NCBI RefSeq assembly: GCF_029227915.1
Contig: NC_079884.1
Coordinates: forward strand, 1,116,001-1,180,000
Direction of reading: 5' to 3'
DNA from: Hydractinia symbiolongicarpus
Lineage: Eukaryota > Cnidaria > Hydrozoa > Anthoathecata > Hydractiniidae
DNA length: 64,000 bases
A program made the position numbers and the translations under genes. Below, piece after piece: positions 11,001 through 23,431 of this stretch. The notes below the pieces were generated by a model. The model did no database searches and was not told the origin of the DNA. It saw nothing but the letters and a program-made list of their open reading frames with translations. How positions within the stretch are numbered: position 1 is the first letter of the stretch; each line of letters opens with the position of its first letter.

Positions 11001-12786
11001 TGGAGAGTTTGTTTGTATTTAATTCTTTTTTAGACATCTCTAGGGACTAAGATTTCACAAAAAATGTCTCTCAGTTGGATGACGGGTGTTAATGAACATT
11101 TTGAGTATATACGCATGCGTGGACCACATGGCAAGGGTTATGCAGAAATGAGAGTTGGTCTTTGTAGGGATGACTTAGTTGAACACAATACTATTAATAG
11201 ACATCGTTCTCTCTCTGAGAATAAAGCAAGGTAATTATACATTTGTTTTTTCTCTTTCCACAGTGAATGTTCACATACTAGTGCTGTCAGACTGTTCCCC
11301 AAGTCAAGAGAGAATAAAACAAATTACCGAATTTGCAAAACGTTACAAAAGACGGTCAAAATGTGATCTTGTCAATTAAAAGAAATTGAAATTTCAACAC
11401 AATTTTAAAGACAACCTGAATCTTCACTTTAAAAACAATCCAAAGCAACCCTTGTATAAATGTTAGTACGTGTTTTTTATCACCCTAAGAGTGGCCAGAC
11501 AGGATTCTGACATAGTGGATATTATAACCTGCACTTTTTCAGGAGTATTTGCATTTGAAAACTGCCCTATATTGTTTCGGAAGTTTAGCAAAATCAATTC
11601 TTCTTACTGCTGTTCTGTTCTAGCTCATGTAATTGTCAAATCGAAGAAAATGCTCAAATTTACGTTCCAACAACTACTCACCCAGATAGATGTCCGAAGT
11701 GTGATAGAAATTCCCCAAATGAAGGTAAGGTGATTAAGTGTGTCGGTTACATCTTCTTTTATAAACAATGCCAAACTTAAACATTTGCTTTATAAATTTC
11801 CAAAATTTTAAACAATTGTTAAACAATTAACCCAGGGTGAATGAGTGATAAACAATTTACCCAGGGCGAATGAGTGATAAAGGATATTATATGAACTTAC
11901 CCGAATAAACAATTATAAATCAATTTTTAGAGGGTGATGTTTGAGACGATGTGCAAAAAAATCAATTATTAATAAAAAAAAGAGTAGTTGATGTGGCAAG
12001 ATGGATCAAAGTTTCTTACTAATGCCCATAATTTTTTTTCAGGCGCAGCAAAACTATGGTCAAACACAGTGAAATGGTTTCAACAAAAGTAAGATCTATT
12101 CATTCTATGTATGCCAAATTAGGTACTGTCTAGCTATATGAGATAGCTGAGATTTACACGTTTGAGAATATTGTAATTAAGTTGAGAAGCAAAGAAAATT
12201 TGACTTAGGTATAAATAGATCGATTTTCCCCTCCATTTTTTTGTTTGAAATTATTTTCTTAGTATTGATTTCTGCATCAGTAACATATCTTTCAACTTCG
12301 TCAATGTTAGCAAAAAAAATAGGTATTTTCTACACATTTTAAAAACCCTAAACTAAAGTGTGTGGAACATATTTCTCTGGATCTAATGCTTATGATTCAC
12401 GTCCATATGTTTTTTTAATATAGAAAAAAATCTAGTATTCCAACCTTAAGTCCTCATTTGACTTACGTCACGTTACCGTGGAGTCGCATTATGAAGGGTA
12501 AGCTTTTTGTGTTTTCTTATACAGACAGTAAATTTTTGAAGTAGAATGTAGGTAGGGAATCTGAAGCAAGTATTGTTTGTCTAAAAATGTGTATGCTTGT
12601 TTACAATCAGGCATTGGAATCACACACCTAAATTTTGCTTGTTTACGATCAAGCATTGGACTCACACACCAGAATTTATTTCTAAACTTCCCGCAACTAC
12701 AATAAAAAAATCTGGCTTTTTTTTATTTAGATGTTATACAGGTGAAACAAAAGCCTGTTTTTTTAAAAGAATCGAGACATCGATAG
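8015..12786 (+). CDS. KIAA0930: KIAA0930 (C22orf9) homologue, 13 exons found, 5' end missing
   Basis: Exons: 8015-8190, 8575-8612, 8721-8859, 9881-9909, 10039-10111, 10517-10582, 10668-10742, 11034-11230, 11264-11362, 11624-11724, 12043-12088, 12424-12497, 12731-12786 (TAG stop). They sum to 1,169 nt. Adding the one base needed from an unseen upstream exon gives 390 codons. The protein matches the vertebrate family block by block: DDMLFYV, KSLPGLGDPHINWEESVYLN, MDSKGESSDLSYPNIFFIID, EIVCVELTA, YIRMRGPHGKGYAEM, HLTYVTLPWSRIMKDVIQVK and a short QKP tail. The family is conserved in animals and its function is unsettled. The region between the GKGYAEM block and the C-terminal block (exons 9-10) is divergent but in frame; exon 9 uses the weaker donor AT|gtgatc. 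The first in-frame Met in the window (8074) would truncate the conserved N-terminus, so a 5' exon upstream is likely. Confidence 0.92.
8279..8455 (+). mobile_element. tRNA-derived SINE, 5'-truncated copy in KIAA0930 intron
   Basis: Aligns by eye to the body of the full SINE at 25396-25703: CAGGGAGTTTTCTGG, GAGCATTAAAGACTCTGGAAC, TCCCAATCTAAACCATGGC. It lacks the tRNA-like head. Confidence 0.7.
9447..9620 (+). repeat. Imperfect ~60-bp tandem repeat, about 3 units, KIAA0930 intron
   Basis: The unit contains AATGCTGTATTTTGTTCTAA, then ATCAAAACRTGATCATAT, then AGAGCTTA. Variants of it follow each other three times. Confidence 0.65.
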
Positions 12787-13879
12787 ATCAATTATTATAA
12801 TATTATATTTTTAGAGATTTGTATATTTTTAAAAACTATTTCGTGGATCAAAATATCAGACATTGTAAATACATTGTTTAGTAAATATCAGTAATATTTG
12901 CGTATTTACGTTTTTTTATAAGAACACCAAACTTCGAAAAAGCCTTGTCACGTTCTTATTATTTTGCACCTATTGTCCTAATATTTCTTGAGAGTTTGTT
13001 GGATTTCTTGATCAATGTTCTTCGATGTAAGATACGTGTAGGCCGAACATGTTCCTAAGTTGTTCTTAATTTCTAACAAATGAAATCCTTATGTTGTTAT
13101 AAAAAAACCACGTATCACATCAAATAGAACTGTGATACAGTGCGTAGGTGAGATTTTACTCTTTGAGCGCACCAACTTAAATTTTCTGTGCAGTAACAAG
13201 CAACTGTTTCTTTCAGGAAACATATTTTTGCAGTTTGGTTAATTATAAATTTGTAATGATTATTTTAATTTACATGTGGATTTTATTTTTGATAGAATTT
13301 TCAGTAATTTTAGGTTTTTTAGTATTAACTAGTTTTTGATCTATCATTTTCATCTAGAGTTTCTGTTGTGAAAAGATATAAACATCTTAATATTCACATA
13401 ATCCAACCTTATACGCCGCAACTTTATTTAAACAGAATTGTACGTATTACTCAATCTTATATTAGAATTACAACAAATTAAAAGCATATTGTTCTCTGTA
13501 GATTTTGCGACACTTGAAGGGGTTTACTCTCGTAAAACACTCGCAGATTCATAAAAGCTGTGCCGTAACAAAGAAGACAATTAGTCAGTCAAATTCGCAA
13601 ATTTGACTTGCACTTCTTTTGCTCGAGTCGAAAAATTGGCGATACATCTTCGCCAAAGTTGGCGAAAATATGTTTGAACTTTGCCTGCTGATAGCTAAAA
13701 TAAATTCTATAAGATGAGTGAAAAAAAATTTCATTGTCTCCCGAATTTTCGAAAATTTAACATATTTTTGTAGAAAATAAAGGGGACTCTATTCTCGTTT
13801 TTTATGTGAGGAGGTGATTCTGCAACTTGTGAGAAAAATACAGCAGCCACCGGTTCCGTGCTTTTTCTGCGACGGCGCA

Positions 13880-14075
13880 AAAGTGACGCGTAACTTAGTG
13901 CTAGTGTAGTCTGGTAGAGCGCGGAACCTAAATCGGTCTGCGTAGCTCAAAACGAGCATTAAATACTCTAGTATTCCCCATCTAAGCACGGCCTCTCCTG
14001 AAAATAATAGACAGGGTAATCCTTCGATATTTGTAAGGATAGTCAAGTAAAGTACGGACATCTATATCTTAGCTC
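13880..14075 (+). mobile_element. tRNA-derived SINE, 5'-truncated copy
   Basis: Shares GAGCATTAAATACTCTAGTA, CCCCATCTAAGCACGGCC, CCTGAAAATAATAGACAGGG, then a GATATTTGTAAGGATAGTCA-like end with the 3' two thirds of the full copy at 25396-25703. It ends in an ATCTATATCT-type tail. Confidence 0.75.
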
Positions 14076-15179
14076 AAGAGTTTTTTTTTTTTTTTAGCGC
14101 GTGTGAACTTTGATATAAAAATTAAATTAAAGATTAAAGTGCACCAACAAAAAAGCTCGAGATGAGCTATTTGCGCTTAGCATAATATGGACAAAGTGCA
14201 TTAAGTTTTTAGGTTTTATTAGGCTTCGTTGCAGGATTTTGTGCTTTGTGTTGGACAGGGAGTATATAACTCGATAAAGAATAAATAGATAGAGGATGAT
14301 TTTTCTCGTCCTGTAAAACAAGTATGATGTTAACACAATTTGTGATTTCTACTCGCTCCGGCCTATGTAATTTTATCTTTTAGCAGCATTTTACTTGTAA
14401 TATTCACAATTTAACAGCGAAATATTACTTATATTTTATCTTAGAAAACAACAACACCTTGTCTGTGCACCCTTGTGTCTGTCCTGCGGAGAAAATAGTT
14501 GCTTCTTAACTTTATTCGAGACCCTCGCAGAGCAATGTTATTACTTGAACAGGCGAACACAGATCCACGAAATACCGATGCCTAAAATATGTACCTAAAA
14601 TATGTAAGACGGGCGCATTCCCATGGATTTTTTACACCAGTTTATGGCTAATTTTTACCGCGCGCGCCGAGGGCTGAGACACCAGGGGGACAGATTTTCA
14701 TGAAAACGTGGGTGGACGAATGCAGGTCATTTTTATATGTTGCTTTACCCACATTGATAAAAGTAAAATAGACTGGCCACAAACTTTTTTTTATTTTGTT
14801 TTAAAACATTTTAACCTTTTTAAGTATAGTAAGGAAACTAAATAGATAACATTCTGCCTATTAAATTTCTTATGGGGATTGTTTATATGAGCAAGTAAGT
14901 ATTTTTTTCTTTTCTTCTAGCCAGCTATAGCAGGCTATTTTTTAGGCAGCACTGTATGACTCAATGGCTTAGCTAGATGTAACAAAGACGATTTTTCATT
15001 AAAATTAACAGGACTCAACCCTTCAGCAAACTAAAAACATATATACAACAGGAAAAACGGCTAAACGTTCAGGATCTTGCAATCACGGTATAGCTAGCTA
15101 GCTATATGTACCACTTGACGTGAGAGATCAGAAACTTGGTCTTTGGTTGGCAGTCTACATCGTGTAGAACAATGAGTTT

Positions 15180-15500
15180 AATTCTGTAAATTACTGTAAA
15201 TTATTCCTTGCAAAACATATCCATATCCAAGACATTCTCCAGTCAGAATGTCACGTGGTACCACTTTTGGTTGAGGGAAAACACAGACTTTTCATGGTTA
15301 AACTCTCACAGAAAAAGAAGAACTACAAGTATCTGAATTAAATTAAAGCTAAATTAACAAAAAATCACCTAAAACTACATGAAAAATCCGTCCCCTATTT
15401 ATAAAACCCTAGCCGTCTAAATGTCATGTTTTCCCTCTAATCATTATGGCCACCCTTAAAAATGTGGACCTGTAGTTGGTTTAAAAGTATCATACCAACC
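15180..15500 (+). repeat. Dispersed repeat, uninterrupted copy (split copy at 53345-55935)
   Basis: Blocks: AATGTCACGTGGTACCAC, AACTACAAGTATCTGAATT, AAGCTAAATTAACAAAAAAT, CACCTAAAACTACAT, CCCCTATTTATAAAA, then TTGGTTTAAAAG. The same blocks occur at 53345-53474 (first half) and 55740-55935 (second half), separated there by about 2.27 kb. Confidence 0.7.
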
Positions 15501-15987
15501 TCAACATGAATTTCGAAATTAGGACACCATCTCCAATTTCCCAGTAAGGCAAGTTGGACTTTGAACCCTCTATTCTCGGTAGTGAAAAATACAAAGGGTG
15601 CTAAAAAAGAGAGGCTATTTTTGAGATATTTATCACCTATCCTGGTACGTTTTCATTTACACACATAACAAAATAGGGCGATATTTAAGCTTCAAAGTGA
15701 CTTGTTCTTTTTAATCTAGAACGAAATACTGCGACATTAAAATTTCATATATAACATCATGTTTCCAAAATTATATAACCAAAATACGGTGATATTTAAG
15801 CTTAGAAAGAACATGTTCTTGTCATTTTAAAACGAAATATGGCCAGTTTTACGAAAAAATTTTTTATGTTTAAAAAGTATAATTGGTTTTTAATTGGTTC
15901 ACAATCATTTCAAAATTCCTTTTTATAATACATCATTAACACCTGTACATTGTATCACAAATGATATTTTGACAATTGTATTAAAGG

Positions 15988-16394
15988 TTAACTCCCTTGA
16001 AAAATCAAGTTGAGCTCATATGAAAGAGCTTAAAAGGTTGTCTAGGAATTTAAATATTTTTTTTTAAAATTCTTTAGAATTTGGACTAAGAAGATTTACT
16101 AATTATGCATGAGTATGCTCGGCAAGGGTGTTAATTTAACATTTTTGAAAAGCCATATAGAGTTAAAAATGTTTTCTGGCCGTTCACTTTGACGAGTTTT
16201 GAACATTTTACATAATTTTTTTTATTTAGTTACCATAATTATGCTCAACGACATCACAATTTCACGTAATTAGCGCTACTTTTAAGACAAATATCTCAAG
16301 AACGGACAAAGATTTTTCCAAAAAATAAAAAAAATTTTAGACAACTTTCAAAGATCTTTTATATGAGCTCAACTTGATTTTTAGCGAGAGACAA
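15988..16394. mobile_element. MITE, ~400 bp, with AAATCAAGTTGAGCTCATAT inverted ends
   Basis: The left arm reads AAATCAAGTTGAGCTCATAT (about 16002-16021) and continues AAAGGTTGTCTAGG. The reverse complement of the right arm (about 16320-16385) reads AAATCAAGTTGAGCTCATAT and then AAAGTTGTCTAAAA. No coding capacity; no clear target duplication read. Confidence 0.7.
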
Positions 16395-17508
16395 CATTTA
16401 AATTTTCATTAGTTTTTCTAAATCGTTTCAAAATCGTTTCACAATAGTTTCAAAATTGTTTCATTTTTCTTAGTCTGTTATAAAATCGTTTTGTGAACAA
16501 ATATGAAACATTTAATTTGTTTCATAATACGATTATGAAATGATGTAAAGAAAATATTGAAACGATTTCCATACGATGAAAATCCTATCAGTTCGTATCA
16601 AAAATGAAACTGTCTTGGAGACGATCCCATAATGGATTTTTCTATCATGTAGCATTTTGACAAATATCTACTGTGATTGCGGGATCCTGCATTTAGTGGT
16701 TTTTTCTTACATTTTTGATGTTTGAAAGTCAGATATAAAATCTGAGCAATTTTGTTACTGAAGAACTAAACTGCTTCGCTAAAACACACTAAAAGGATTA
16801 TATAATACATTTTTTATATCTACTCACTTGCATATCATATCCATTTCTGTGTTAACATTTATAAAATATTAATATAATCATTTGACAGAGGAATGAAACT
16901 TGTTCTAAAAAATAGTATGGTTTTCTATTTTCTGATTTGTAGCTAAGGAGATATTGCATAGGAGACTTCTGTCACCTGGATGTAACAACATCGAAAACGG
17001 TAAAGTAACAAGTAAGTAAGCATTACAAAATTTTGACTCCTTGCCATTCACATATCTAGCACATCATGTACATATTTCTCTTTGAAGCTAAAAAATGATC
17101 ATAATGAACTAAGCAACTTCTTACATCAGAATCCCTGTTTTTTGTAATTGTTTAATTGGGAAGGAGAATATAAGTTCTTTTTAGCAAATGTTATAATTTT
17201 ATGTCATTTCATAACAACTCTCCCAAATCCTCATGTTGTAACTATAAACCTATAAATACAGTTGATTTTCTTATCACTTCGAATCATCTTTGCTAATACT
17301 ATGAAAGCTAAAAAAGATTTTTACAAAAACTAAAAGATTCCTATACAACTACAAGTGAAAAATTTTTTTAAATCGAAATTGTTGCTTGACATTTTGAGGT
17401 CTTATTGAGGTTAAATGTTACCTGGAAGTTTTCCTTTTCAAATCTACTTTTGTGAGTGTTGACTTTACACAATATCCTCGAATACTATAATATTTATTTT
17501 TTTACTTT

Positions 17509-17514
17509 AGTCTG
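17509..17514 (+). promoter_or_regulatory. Splice acceptor 4 nt before GCC1 start: candidate trans-splice site
   Basis: A pyrimidine-rich tract (TTTTTTTACTTTAG) ends at 17510, and the start ATG is at 17515. Either a 5'UTR intron ends here or a spliced leader is joined here. The sequence alone cannot decide. Confidence 0.5.
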
Positions 17515-20500
17515 ATGGATAAATATACTTATGAAGAATTGTTACACCATTGTGAAAAATTAACCAGAAAACTCTCTCGCTATGAAACACGTTTTTCAGG
17601 TAAATATGTCCTTAAAATCTACTTAACACTTTTGTGAAGGATTTTTGAATTTTGGCCATCTGTCACATCAACATTAATGGATCTGAACATATTGGAAAAG
17701 TAAATTAAAATTGAAGAAAAGTAAATTTTCTCTCCAATCTGGAGAGAAATACTTCTCTTTTGAATGGGTCTTCATTTCAATGTGGTCACTAACTAATGGC
17801 TAAAAATTTGCTTTCCTTATTGTAACCTTACTTTCTACATACTGTGAATGACGGAACAAGCACCCCCTGCTGAATAACTGCCCCCTGCTAGAATAACCCT
17901 CCCCCCTAAGAGGCATTTTTTCAATAAGCGCCCCTGATTGAATAACCAACCCCCCCCCCCCTCCTATAGCCAGAGGGGGTCCTTATTTCAACATACCGGG
18001 GCGCTTATTTGGAACAAGGCATAGAAAGTAAAGATTCAGACCAGGAAGACAAATACGAAAACATTAAGATAGATTTACGGTATAAATGCTGTTTAGAGTA
18101 AAGGGTTAAGTAATTCTTTGCGCTCATATGACAGTGTTTCCATATACCTTAAATTATGTGTTGTGTTTGTTTCCAGCACTGGTTGAAGCCTATAAAAATT
18201 TACTTGAAGAGAAGCAAGTTCTTGAAACAACTTTAAAAACTTTATCATCAAAACCTCAAAAGAAAACTGCTGTTAGTCAAAACAAAGAAACATCTGAAAG
18301 CAGTAAAGTTAAAAGTGATCCACTAGGTGCATTACAAGAAAATTTTGACACCTCTACTGAAAGTATATCAAAGTGAGTAAACATTTTTTTAGCATCTTAA
18401 ATAAGCGAATTTTTGAAGTAAAGTTTTCCTAGGTAAAATTTGTGAAGTAAAATTTAGCTACCGTTATAAATAATAACAATAATTTGATTAATTTATCAGT
18501 GTTTACAACGTGGAACTAACCAAAACATTGAACCAACCAAAACATTGAACCAACAAAACATTGAACCAAGAAATTGTTTTTTTTTTGTAACCATATTTAA
18601 CTGTCTTCATTTTGTTAGTGAGACTCAAGAAACTGATAAAGACACTGAATGCTCCCAGGATGAATTAATAAAGTCGTTAGAAGAAAAAGTCACTGCCCTA
18701 AGTACAGCATTGCAATCTATGGCGGAAGGAAAAAATAAAATGGAAATTGTATATCAAGCTGACAAGAAGGCTATGCTAGTAAGAGCTCAAAAATAGTCCA
18801 TGTATTTTATTGACGTGCAACAGTAAAACTTTTATAAATCTTTGATTTTTATTAAGGCGGAGCATAAAGCACAAATTGCAAAACTAGAAGAGGAGAACAC
18901 ACATGCAGTGAAGTTACAAAATGAAGTAAGTCTGTGTATGCGATATCTTTCGTAGAAGAAATATGTTGAGTCAACTTAACGTATTAAACCTACAAGAGTC
19001 TACAAAATATATTGAGACAGGGCGGCAAGTTTTTCCCCCCAAGTAGTTATTTTTCTTTACTAGGTTCACACAATTTAAACTTGTCAATGTTCACAGCGGA
19101 TTTAGGATTTAGGATCTTATCTGATCTCAACTATGAAAATGTGGTAATTGTTGATTAGCATCAATGTGGCTGTTTTTCTCCATTTCCAGGCTTGCTTGAC
19201 CCTTATGGGCATGGACGGATTATTCCGTAAAGCAGACATACTATGAAGTGCGACTTGTGCAATTTAAATGCTGCTTATCAAACTGGGCATCTGAAAAAGT
19301 AGCAAACTTCACGAGTTGATGCCTTTTGACAACTTTTGTTCAAAAGAGTGCCATTGTCTCAATACTTTTGTAAAAAGTTGTAGAAGTTTGGCAACAATGA
19401 TTGTCATTGTTTCTGCAAACCTTAAGCGATCAGAACAATGATTCGTTTTCCATAACATTAGGTATTTCCAGCCCTGATAGTCCTTAAATTTCTTTTGTCT
19501 CAGCTACATCAATATCTTATTCCATTTAGATAAGAGGGAAGTTGTGTCAAGAACAAAGTGATCGAGAAAGTGAAGAGAAAAACTATGCATCCATGATGAA
19601 AGAATTACAAGAGTTGGTAGCAGCAGAAAGATTGGAAAAGAATGAGTTAAAAACCCAACTGACGGAAGTAAGATAAAGGTTTTATTAGTGAACTGTCGAT
19701 GTTTGACATTAACATTAGAATAGAACTCACTCTTCCGACACGATAAATAGAACAAAGCTACGTATCCTGGGTACTTTTACTATTTAAGTTTTTTTTGATC
19801 TTCTGTTTAAAAGGATGATTTTGCGCATTTTTACCAGCTTTATTGCTCTTTAAAAGCAACATCACAAGCAACACTCGTTTAGTTGCCCATCAACGAAATC
19901 TGAAACAGTTAATTGAATTTGAAAAGGAATTGACAACATTAAGCGGAATTGTTACTGAGAAACATTTGAAGACGTTTTTATCTTTATCATGAAAATCTTG
20001 TTATTACGCATTCCACATTTGGTTGGCATGCGAAGCAGAATAGTTACTTTTTTTCGTGTTTAAGTGTTGATGTAATTCTAAATGTTTTATATCAATCTGC
20101 GATAGATATTTCTGGCAACTTTATATCTGTACCTTTGCTTGATTAGGAAGTATTCTTCCATATGCAGTATTAAACGGTTCAGTAATGATTACTTTTAGAG
20201 GGAATTGATAATATCAAACTTATCTGAGAAGCAACATCAAGATTATCAGGATTCGATTCAACAACTTACCGACGAGCTAGATCTCTTAAAACTTAAACAT
20301 TCAGAAGAAGATGAGAAGAGGCCTGAGAATATCATCAAAGGTCTCGCTGACCAAGTGGAACAGATAAAAATCGGACATGTTAGTAACCTTGAAATTGAAC
20401 AAACGCGGGCAAAGCATGCTGAAGAAATTTTAAAGTCGACTCAAGAACACGAAGAACAAAGGATTGCCGAGCTCGGTAGGTTGAGAGTAGTTGTGTTGTG

Positions 20501-23431
20501 ATACGTTAAGTGGTGGCTAAACAACTAACGTGTTCAACTTTCACGACTGCCTCCCCTGAGCTGTGAAGTCGAAACCTATACAAGCCTATACTTGTTGATG
20601 GGGTGGGAAGTCCTATAACGGGTTTAATAGGTATATTAGTATTTGGCAGAAAGAAGGAATATCCAGAAATAATATGATAATATATTAATCTCTAAGGGAC
20701 CTTTCGTTGTACCTTAATGTTTCCGGTTTTAAGGCCGTAGGGAGATTCATCCTCGGCACAAGTCACTCATATTAACCATAATCAAAAAATTTTATGCAAT
20801 GCTGTTACGGCCCTGGAGTGAACAAATTTTCAATTACTAGCAAGTTTACATATAGGTATCTCAATTAATTAACACTTATAGCTGACAAATTTTGTGACTT
20901 GTGAAATTAGGGCCGTCGTATAAAGGGCAGACGCGACCAGTATTTGCTCAATGAAGGTTATTTTTAATTGAATCCAATGAGTTGTTACAGGTGTATCACC
21001 GTAATAGTTGAAAACAAAAATTGAATAATTGCATTGTGTTTATGTTAGAGTCCAGACTGTCAGAATTATCAGTGATTGTTGGAAGTTACGACAAACAGAG
21101 ACAGGAGGATCAAGCTGTTATAAGAAGGCTTCGTGAACGGTTGGAAAACCTAGAGGATGAAAACTCTGCTCTGTCGAGTACACAAAACTCCCTTTCGAAC
21201 AACGAGAGTAAAATTGAAGAACTACAGGACCAAGTGACAAAGTTAAGGAATTTATTAAAAATGGCGTGGAAAAAAGCTGATCGTCATTTAGGTAAGTTTT
21301 AAGATTTTGTTGTTTTTGATATTTTTTTGCTATTTTGTCGTCTGTCTGTAATTGAAATCCTATCCGTGTGTGTGGGCTTTCGGTTACAGACGGGGCCTTC
21401 TTTAGTTAAACTCTATGTTATGCTATCTAGTTATTTAAGCCAAACGAAGCATGTAAACTAATCTTGCAGTCAGTTTTTGTTAAAGTAGCCCGCAGGTTTT
21501 TGTTAAAACGGCGCGTGTAACAATAAATAACTGAACGTGTGACATTGTTTGTTTTAGACCTTCAGATTTTATCCAACTCAGAAATCGACGATATTTTAAA
21601 AAACGATCCAACACATCACGCATGCCGTGCTGAATATAAACAACTCAAGGACGAGTTTGAAGGTTATAAACGTAAGCTGCGCAACAACAAGGTTTCAAAA
21701 GATGACCATGTGTCAGAAGATATAAACGATTACAAAACGAAAATTGAGAAACTGCAGACAGATATGAAAAATATGGAGGAACATTTTGAAGAAAAAGAAA
21801 AGGAGAGCATAAGTCTGATAACAAAACTTCAAATCGATATAACATGCACAAAAGAGAATTATGAGCTACAACTGGAAAGCTTGCGTGAAGATCATAAGAA
21901 AAACATTGAACAGTTAGATACTGAAATACATAAACAACGAATTAGAACAGTAGATTTGTTGCAAGAAAAAGATACTGAGTTGGAGCGACTGCAGAAGATA
22001 GTGTTCGACCGAGAAGATTTGGTTCAAACGCAGAGCATCAAACAAAGATGTTCAGTTAATGACTCGTTTTTAACCTCCGATCTTTCTTTTATTCAGGACG
22101 AACCATGCAGTGTAGAGGAAATGTTGGTTCAATCTCCCACAGTAAGTTCTGGTCACTTAATCGTTTAAAAACCGAAAAGTCTATTCGAGATTACACGAGT
22201 TTGTTATATTTTGGGTACCGAGTATTCTAAATGCCGAGTATTTGGGTACTGAGTATTTGATATACCGCGTATTTGGGTACCAAGTATTCAATATGCGAGT
22301 ATTTGGGTACCAAGTATTCGATATGCCAAATATTTGGGTACCGAGATGGATATGCCGCGTATTTGGGTACTAAGAATTCGAAATACCGAGTATTTGAGTA
22401 CTACCGTAATTCTTCTAATTTGGTGTTCTTTCTAATTAGCGCTGATAGCCTTTTTTTCCAAAAAGTGAACAATTTTTCCCCTCTGATTGTTAGTGCGGTT
22501 AAGTTTTAAGAGTTCAAAATTTCCTGTAATTAAAGTGACTGTACTAAATGTACACTAAATTAAAAGAAATACGGTAGTCGATGTATTTAAAATAGCAGGT
22601 ATTCGGGATGCCGAATACCCAGAATATCGGGAGTAGGGATTTACCAGATATAGAGTTCGTTAGCTACTGATATTTTTAGAGCCCAACTGGTCATAATTTA
22701 TTCCACTATACGGAGCAAATATCCCATTATGAATCTGAACTTTCATTATGTCGATCCCAACTTATCGATCTTCAATCTGACGTCAGAGACGCAGAGCATA
22801 GGTTAGTTGCCACCTAGGCTACCATTATTGGATAAAATTTGCACTATTCTAACATGAAGTCACGTGATGCATATATGTTTCTTATTAGGGAGGAGCAATC
22901 CATTAATCAAATGCAAGCATTAAAAGAAGAAATACGAAATTTAGAAAGAGGAAGGTATCGTCTTGTCGTATCGTTTTTTCGTGTGATGGTCACACAAACG
23001 GAGTTTAACTTAACTAGCTAACTTAAATTAAACCTTTGAATTTAACCCAGGTGTGTGCATGTTTTTATATTTTCATTTTCTCTAGATCACGTGAATCAGC
23101 TAATTTGGAGTACTTGAAAAATGTTTGTCTGCAATTTATGTTGACTGATTCTCCTTCTGTCAAAAAACAAATGTCACACGCTATATCAACGATTTTAACA
23201 TTTAGCCCGGCTGAGGTAAGATTTTGTTTTTCTCTCATCTGTCATAGAACTTTATATATTAAAATGCTGAGTTGGTAAATAGAACCATTTTAAAGAAGCC
23301 GTTATTCAACTCTTCCTTTTTTTAAATTTCAGCCTACAGTTAGGACACTTTCAAATTATTCTAATTTTGTAATAAAAAGCGACAAAATATACCCTTTTGG
23401 ACAAAAAACAGCACCACAAAAGAATGTGTAA
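17515..23431 (+). CDS. GCC1: GRIP and coiled-coil domain-containing protein 1 (GCC88), golgin
   Basis: Exons: 17515-17599, 18177-18372, 18619-18778, 18857-18925, 19530-19667, 20199-20475, 21049-21291, 21558-22141, 22680-22801, 22889-22954, 23086-23215, 23333-23431 (TAA). They total 2,169 nt, 722 residues; the human protein is about 775. The N-terminus (YEELLHHCEKLTRKLSRYE; LVEAYKNLLEEKQVLE) matches the GCC1 family, as do KNKMEIVYQADKKAM, the LSVIVGSYDKQRQEDQAVI block and HHACRAEYKQLKDEFEGYK. The middle is long coiled coil. The C-terminal GRIP domain starts near residue 648 (SRESANLEYLKNVCLQFM), with the conserved Tyr at about 656 that binds Arl1-GTP in this family. Known role: a trans-Golgi golgin that tethers vesicles from endosomes. 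All intron phases agree, and the gene looks intact. Confidence 0.94.
17845..18025. repeat. C-rich MITE-like inverted repeat in GCC1 intron 1
   Basis: The left end reads GGAACAAGCACCCCCTGC. The right end, reverse-complemented, reads TTGTTCCAAATAAGCGCCCC, with several AATAAGCGCCCC-like units between, and CCAGAGGGGG internally. The base composition (long C runs) is unlike the surrounding intron. Confidence 0.45.
22200..22400 (+). repeat. ~22-bp tandem repeat (GTATTTGGGTACCGA unit), GCC1 intron 8
   Basis: GAGTATTTGGGTACYRAGTA units alternate with TTCRATATGCC-like spacers about nine times. A related remnant with ATTCGGGATGCCGA is at 22600-22625. Confidence 0.75.

Larger units (their letters stand above)
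12787..17514. other. Intergenic between KIAA0930 homologue and GCC1; repeats only
   Basis: No exon-like frame was recognised. It holds a SINE fragment, a dispersed repeat, a 113-bp two-unit repeat (about 15668-15850, AAATASGGYGATATTTAAGC type) and a MITE. A possible non-coding 5' exon of GCC1 could lie near 16942-17011 (tttgtag|CTAAGG ... AACAA|gtaagt). Confidence 0.5.

Noticed and set aside
12816-12880. Alternative last exon of KIAA0930 after acceptor TTTTTAG near 12814
   Set aside because: The exon at 12731 encodes the family's conserved C-terminal QKP block and fits the phase.
19885-19992. Frame reading HQRNLKQLIEFEKELTTL, resembling a coiled-coil exon of GCC1
   Set aside because: It does not match the phase of the flanking exons and has no good donor; exon 5 joins exon 6 directly in phase 0.
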